Shown here one piece after another: positions 60,066 to 64,000 of a DNA stretch of 64,000 nucleotides. The DNA comes from Plantago ovata (lineage: Eukaryota > Streptophyta > Magnoliopsida > Lamiales > Plantaginaceae). A program made the translations under genes and the position numbers. The first letter of the stretch is position 1; every line of letters starts with the position of its first letter. Location: positions 29,919,313 through 29,983,312 of the forward strand of contig CM051457.1 of the NCBI GenBank assembly GCA_028274465.1, read 5' to 3'. Below the pieces are notes generated by a model that made no database searches, was not told the DNA's origin, and saw nothing but the letters and a program-made list of their open reading frames with translations.

Positions 60066-60789
60066 GTCAATATTTTTTAATGTTAATTAAACAGTTGTTT
60101 ATCATGCAATTTCCTCTTCTTTTCATGATTATTATCATCAAATCTCACAATTCTAAATCTCATGGCTTGCTTTGGTAGTCTGTTTTCTGCGGTTTTCTGT
60201 TTCGCACTCAGCTGGGAGTTGTGGTTCTTTCAACATTGATCAGGTACGGGTGCTTTTAATTTTACTGTATTGCTAATTATTTAGTGTTGGATTCTGTATA
60301 ACTCAGACTATTTGCATATTCTTAAATGTGAAGACTATTGACATATTCTTAAATTTAATCTCCTTTCACAAATGTTTTTTGAGCAAAAGTCTTCCATTAA
60401 TGATAAGCTAAAGCATTACTAGTTCACATCACTTCAGGAAAAAATAAGACGTGTTGCCTTTTTTAATTACTGCTTTAATGTTCTTGCAAATAAAATCTTT
60501 CTTTTAGTGTCTTCAAGTGACCTCAATACTTCACTTGCCACACATTTTCAACAAATTTTAAGTATGCTTAAGTTCCTTTTTAACTTCACTGTGTCACACC
60601 ATTTTAATAACTTCTTGCGAACTAGTCACCTGTTACATTTTTTTTTAAAGTTCATTTACTTCAATATCTTTGCGTACAAACTCTTTCTTTAGTGTGTTCA
60701 TCTTGCAACATAATTTTACTATTCCACAACTTTACATTCTCAAGTATTCGATCCTTCTATAGTTGATGTGGAAATTAGGTTCTAGTGAC

Positions 60790-62815
60790 GTGGTAATTGG
60801 ATATGGATTGAAGTGGTGCTTGGGTTCTGAATTTAAGGGTTGACAATTAAAGTTGGTGTAATTTTATGGGTTGATACCAATAGTGCTAATGGAGATTAAG
60901 CTTGAATCTTGACAATTGAAGTTGGAATTCTTGAACAATTAGAAAAGTTTTAGGAGTGAATGGAGTGATTCTAGGATTTAGAAAATTGGATATTGATGGA
61001 AGTGGTACTCGGGTTCTAAATTTAAGGGTTGACAATTAAAGGTGATGTGATTTTATGGATTGATGCCAATAATGCTAATGGAGATTAAGCTTGAATCTTG
61101 ACAAGTGAAGTTGGAATTCTTGAACAGTTAGAAAAGTTTTAGGAGTGAATGGAGTGATTCGAGGATTTAGAAAATTGGATATTGATGGAAGTGGTACTTG
61201 GGCTCTGAATTTAAGGGTTGACAATTAAAGGTGATGTGATTTTATGGATTGATGCCAATAATGCCATTGGAAATTAGGCTTGAATCTTGACAAAGTGAAG
61301 TTGGAATTTTTGGAAACATAGAAAAGTTTTAGGTTTGAATTGAGTGATTCAAGGATTAGAAAGTTGGATATGGATTGAAGTGGTAATTGGGTTCTGAATT
61401 TAGGGCTGACAATTAAAGGTGATGTGATTTTGTGGATTGGTACCAACAGTGTTAATGGAGATTAGGTTTGAATATTGACAAGTGAAGTTGGAATTTATGG
61501 ACAGTTTGAAAAGTTTTTGGAGTGAATTGAGTGATTCAAATATTTAGAAAATTGGATATTGATGGAAGTGGTAATTGGGTTTGAATTTAAAGGTTGACAA
61601 TTAAAGGTGATGTGATTTTATGGATTGATACTAATAGTGCTAATGATTAGGCTTGAATCTTGACAAGTGAAATTAGAATTGTTGGACAGTTTAGAAAAGT
61701 TTTAGGAGTGAATTGAGTGATTCAAGGATTTGGAAAATTGAATATTGATTGAAGTGGTAATTGGGTTCTGAATTTAAGGGTTGACAATTAAAGGTGATGT
61801 GATTTTATGGATTGATACCAATAGTGCTAATGGAGATTAGAGTTGAATCTTGACAAGTGAAGTTGGAATTCTTGAACAATTAGAAAAGTTTTAGGAGTGA
61901 ATGAAGTGATTCGAGGATTTAGAAAATTGAATATTGATGGAAGTGGTACTTGGGTTCTGAATTTAAGGTTGACAATTAAAGGTGATGTGATTTTATGGAT
62001 TGATGCCAATAGTGCTAATGGAGATTAGGCTTGAATCTTGACAAGTGAAGTTGGAATTTTTTGAAACATAAAAAAGTTTTAGGATTGAATTGAGTGATTT
62101 AAGGATTTACAAAATTGGATATGGATTAAAGTGGTAATTGGGTTCTGAATTTAGGGATGACAATTAAAAGTGATGTGATTTTATGGATTGATACCAATAG
62201 TGGTAATGAGATTAGGCTTGAACATTGACATGTGAAGTTGAAATTTTTTTAGAGGTTGAAAAGTTTTAGGAGTGAATTGAGTGACTCAAGGATTTAGGAA
62301 ATTAGAAAATTGGATATTGGTGGAAGTGGTAATTGAGTTCTGAATTTTGAGGGTTGACAATTAAAGGTGATGTGATTTTATGGATTGATACCAATAGTGC
62401 TAATGGAGATTAGGCTGACGAGTGAAATTTGAATTTTTGGAAAGTTTAGAAAAGTTTTAGGAGTGAATCGAGTAATTCAAGTATTTGGAAAATTGGATAT
62501 TGATTGAAGTGGTAATTGGGTTCGGAATTTAAGGGTTGACAATTAAAGGTGATGTGATTTTATGAATTGATACCAATAGTGCTAATGGAGATTAGGCTTG
62601 AATCTTGACAAGTGAAATTGAAATTTTTGGACGGTTAGAAAAGTTTTAGGAGTTAATTGAGTGATTTAAGGAATTGGAAAATTGGATATTGACTGAAGTG
62701 GTACTTGGGTTCTGAATTTAAGGGTTGACAATTAAAGGTGATGTGATTTTATGGATTGATACGAATAGTGCTAATGGAGATTAGGTTTGAATGTTGACAA
62801 GTGAAGTTGAAATTG
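60790..62815. repeat. 188-bp satellite block C, about 10.7 monomers
   Basis: Same subtype order as blocks A and B, with two extra monomers: a second ATTCTTGAAC-type monomer at about 61090-61270 and an extra TTTAGAAAAG-type monomer at about 62400-62590. Confidence 0.95.
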
Positions 62816-63960
62816 GGTATGTTGTATTAGAAGGTTAATATATTGGATTTCAAGGATGTCTAGATGATTGTGCATGTTGGATAGTATTAGTGTGTATCAT
62901 GAGGAATTAAATATTCACCACAACATTTTAAGACAATGGAGATTTGCAACCTGCTGGCACGGGCACGGATAAGGGATTTTGATGGAAAACATGAAGTAAC
63001 TTCATTATCCTTGTCCTTTCATCTTTTTAAGGCTTCTCTCTCTGTTCTGTTGTTTAAACTGCCTCATTGTATAGGTCTGACTGACTGGATTGCTGTGTTG
63101 TATGCTTCGGGTCACGATGTCATGGCTTTGCTCATATGAAGTTTTTTTTGGTAAACATGTAGTAGTAAGTTACATTATTCTCTTCTCGTTTAAGGCTGCT
63201 CTCTCTCCCTGTCTCTCATTTTGGTCCGTCTGTGTCATATGCTTCTTTGTGCTTATATACGTGATGAATAGTGCTAATATTACTTTTATCTACTCTTCTT
63301 ATGCTAGAGTGTAGACTGTTGAATCAACTGAGAGGTAGGGACGGGCCACGTTTTATGCGTACGGTGTTTTTGGGAGGTCGTGTTTTGTTGTTGGTAAGTC
63401 ATTTCTTCCTTGTTTTCTGGACTTCCTTTCAAATTTTAGTCGGGTTTCACTGGATGGATCTGCTGCAACTGGATAAGTTGTGTCTATTTCATTTTCCATG
63501 GACCCTGATTTATCTTGTTTGGGGGTATAGGGGATTCATTCATCTGTTGTTTTTAATCCTTGGCACTGAACATAATACATTGATGATATGACTTAACAAG
63601 TCATTTTGTGCAAATCGCTATAAGCTAATGGTCTTGTTGTTGTGTTTATGTTGCTAGTGTCTTCTCTGAAATGCTATGCATCGGTGCAATGGTGCTGTAG
63701 TTGCATATTACATAGTACAGAATGCACTATTGTAAACAAAACCCCCTCAAGCAGGTGAAACATGCTTACAAATCATCTACGTATGTTTTCTAATAGAAGG
63801 AAATGCACGCCTCAAAACTAACAGTTATAAATTGGTTAGAGTGCATTTAGTGGTCGTGTTGATATCAATTGGCAGCTTGATTTTGTTCCTTATTTTAGCA
63901 TGTGCCATCAATGTTTAAGTTTTTCTTGCTGAATGTTCATTTTCCGGAACCACCCACTAG

Positions 63961-64000
63961 GTTGTCTGGGTACCCGGAAGCTTTGAAATTGGCATTGTTG
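63961..64000 (+). pseudogene. COS1: Lumazine synthase exon a, copy C (cut by window end)
   Basis: Starts after CCCACTAG and codes [13 protein letters not shown] before the window ends. It is identical to exon a of copy A over this stretch. Whether copy C is an intact gene cannot be seen here. Confidence 0.8.

Larger units (their letters stand above)
57149..60789. repeat. Macro-repeat copy B (about 3.6 kb, internally deleted)
   Basis: Same order as copy A, but the DNA corresponding to about 54661-55923 of copy A is missing. The junction at about 59553 joins TCCTTCGC to ATTTTTTCTTTC, with GC(ATT) shared by both ends. The loss removes lumazine synthase exons a and b but keeps the GEMIN2-like exon and exon c. 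Confidence 0.92.
60790..64000. repeat. Macro-repeat copy C (runs off the window)
   Basis: Same order as copy A, including the DNA missing from copy B (63560 onward). It ends inside lumazine synthase exon a at the window edge. Confidence 0.92.

Overview
This is nuclear DNA of a flowering plant, almost certainly a eudicot. The evidence is AT-rich, intron-dense genes with GT-AG introns, plant-only gene families (a BELL homeobox protein, a DUF604 glycosyltransferase, a defensin-like peptide), and plant transposable elements in intergenic DNA. I do not name a species. Exon structures were built by hand from splice sites and reading-frame continuity. For the three main genes the exon lengths add up to intact frames (594, 918 and 530 residues).

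Layout. 1-4115: non-coding DNA and upstream region of a BEL1-like homeodomain gene, with (TA)n, (TA/CA)n and CT-rich tracts. 4116-9068: the BELL homeobox gene, four exons; its third intron holds a large GC-rich fold-back element and starts with a GC donor. 9069-14756: intergenic, with a hAT-type MITE (8-bp target duplication) and a tRNA-derived SINE. 14757-22230: the p115/Uso1-like tethering factor (golgin candidate 6), 19 exons. 23385-26573 (minus): a DUF604/GT31-type glycosyltransferase, three exons, convergent with GC6. 26574-36034: repeat-rich, with a SINE-like tRNA derivative, a decayed LINE, a solo LTR with perfect 5-bp target duplication, and a hAT element nested inside another inverted-repeat element. 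36035-40810: a broken low-similarity gene whose last coding exon is split by a second solo LTR of the same family; its long intron holds a tandem TRIM-like array interrupted by a MITE. 40899-43868: an LTR retrotransposon with unequal LTRs and no coding capacity. 44623-47339: two hAT MITEs, nested SINEs, a defensin-like gene and a Stowaway MITE. 48557-52090: the N-terminal part of DNA2 helicase/nuclease, broken by frame and splice lesions. 52131-64000: three tandem copies of a 3.6-5 kb macro-repeat.

The most unusual region is 52131-64000. Each macro-repeat starts with a block of about 9-11 monomers of a 188-bp satellite. The monomers come in recognisable subtypes in the same order in all three copies, with a four-monomer higher-order period. 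Each block is followed by non-satellite DNA carrying exon fragments of lumazine synthase (riboflavin pathway) and a GEMIN2-like exon. The satellite resembles part of the internal region of the retrotransposon at 40899-43868, which suggests that a retroelement leader was amplified and then duplicated together with captured gene pieces. I see no operon-like or defence-like new system; this satellite/exon mosaic is the best candidate for something undescribed.
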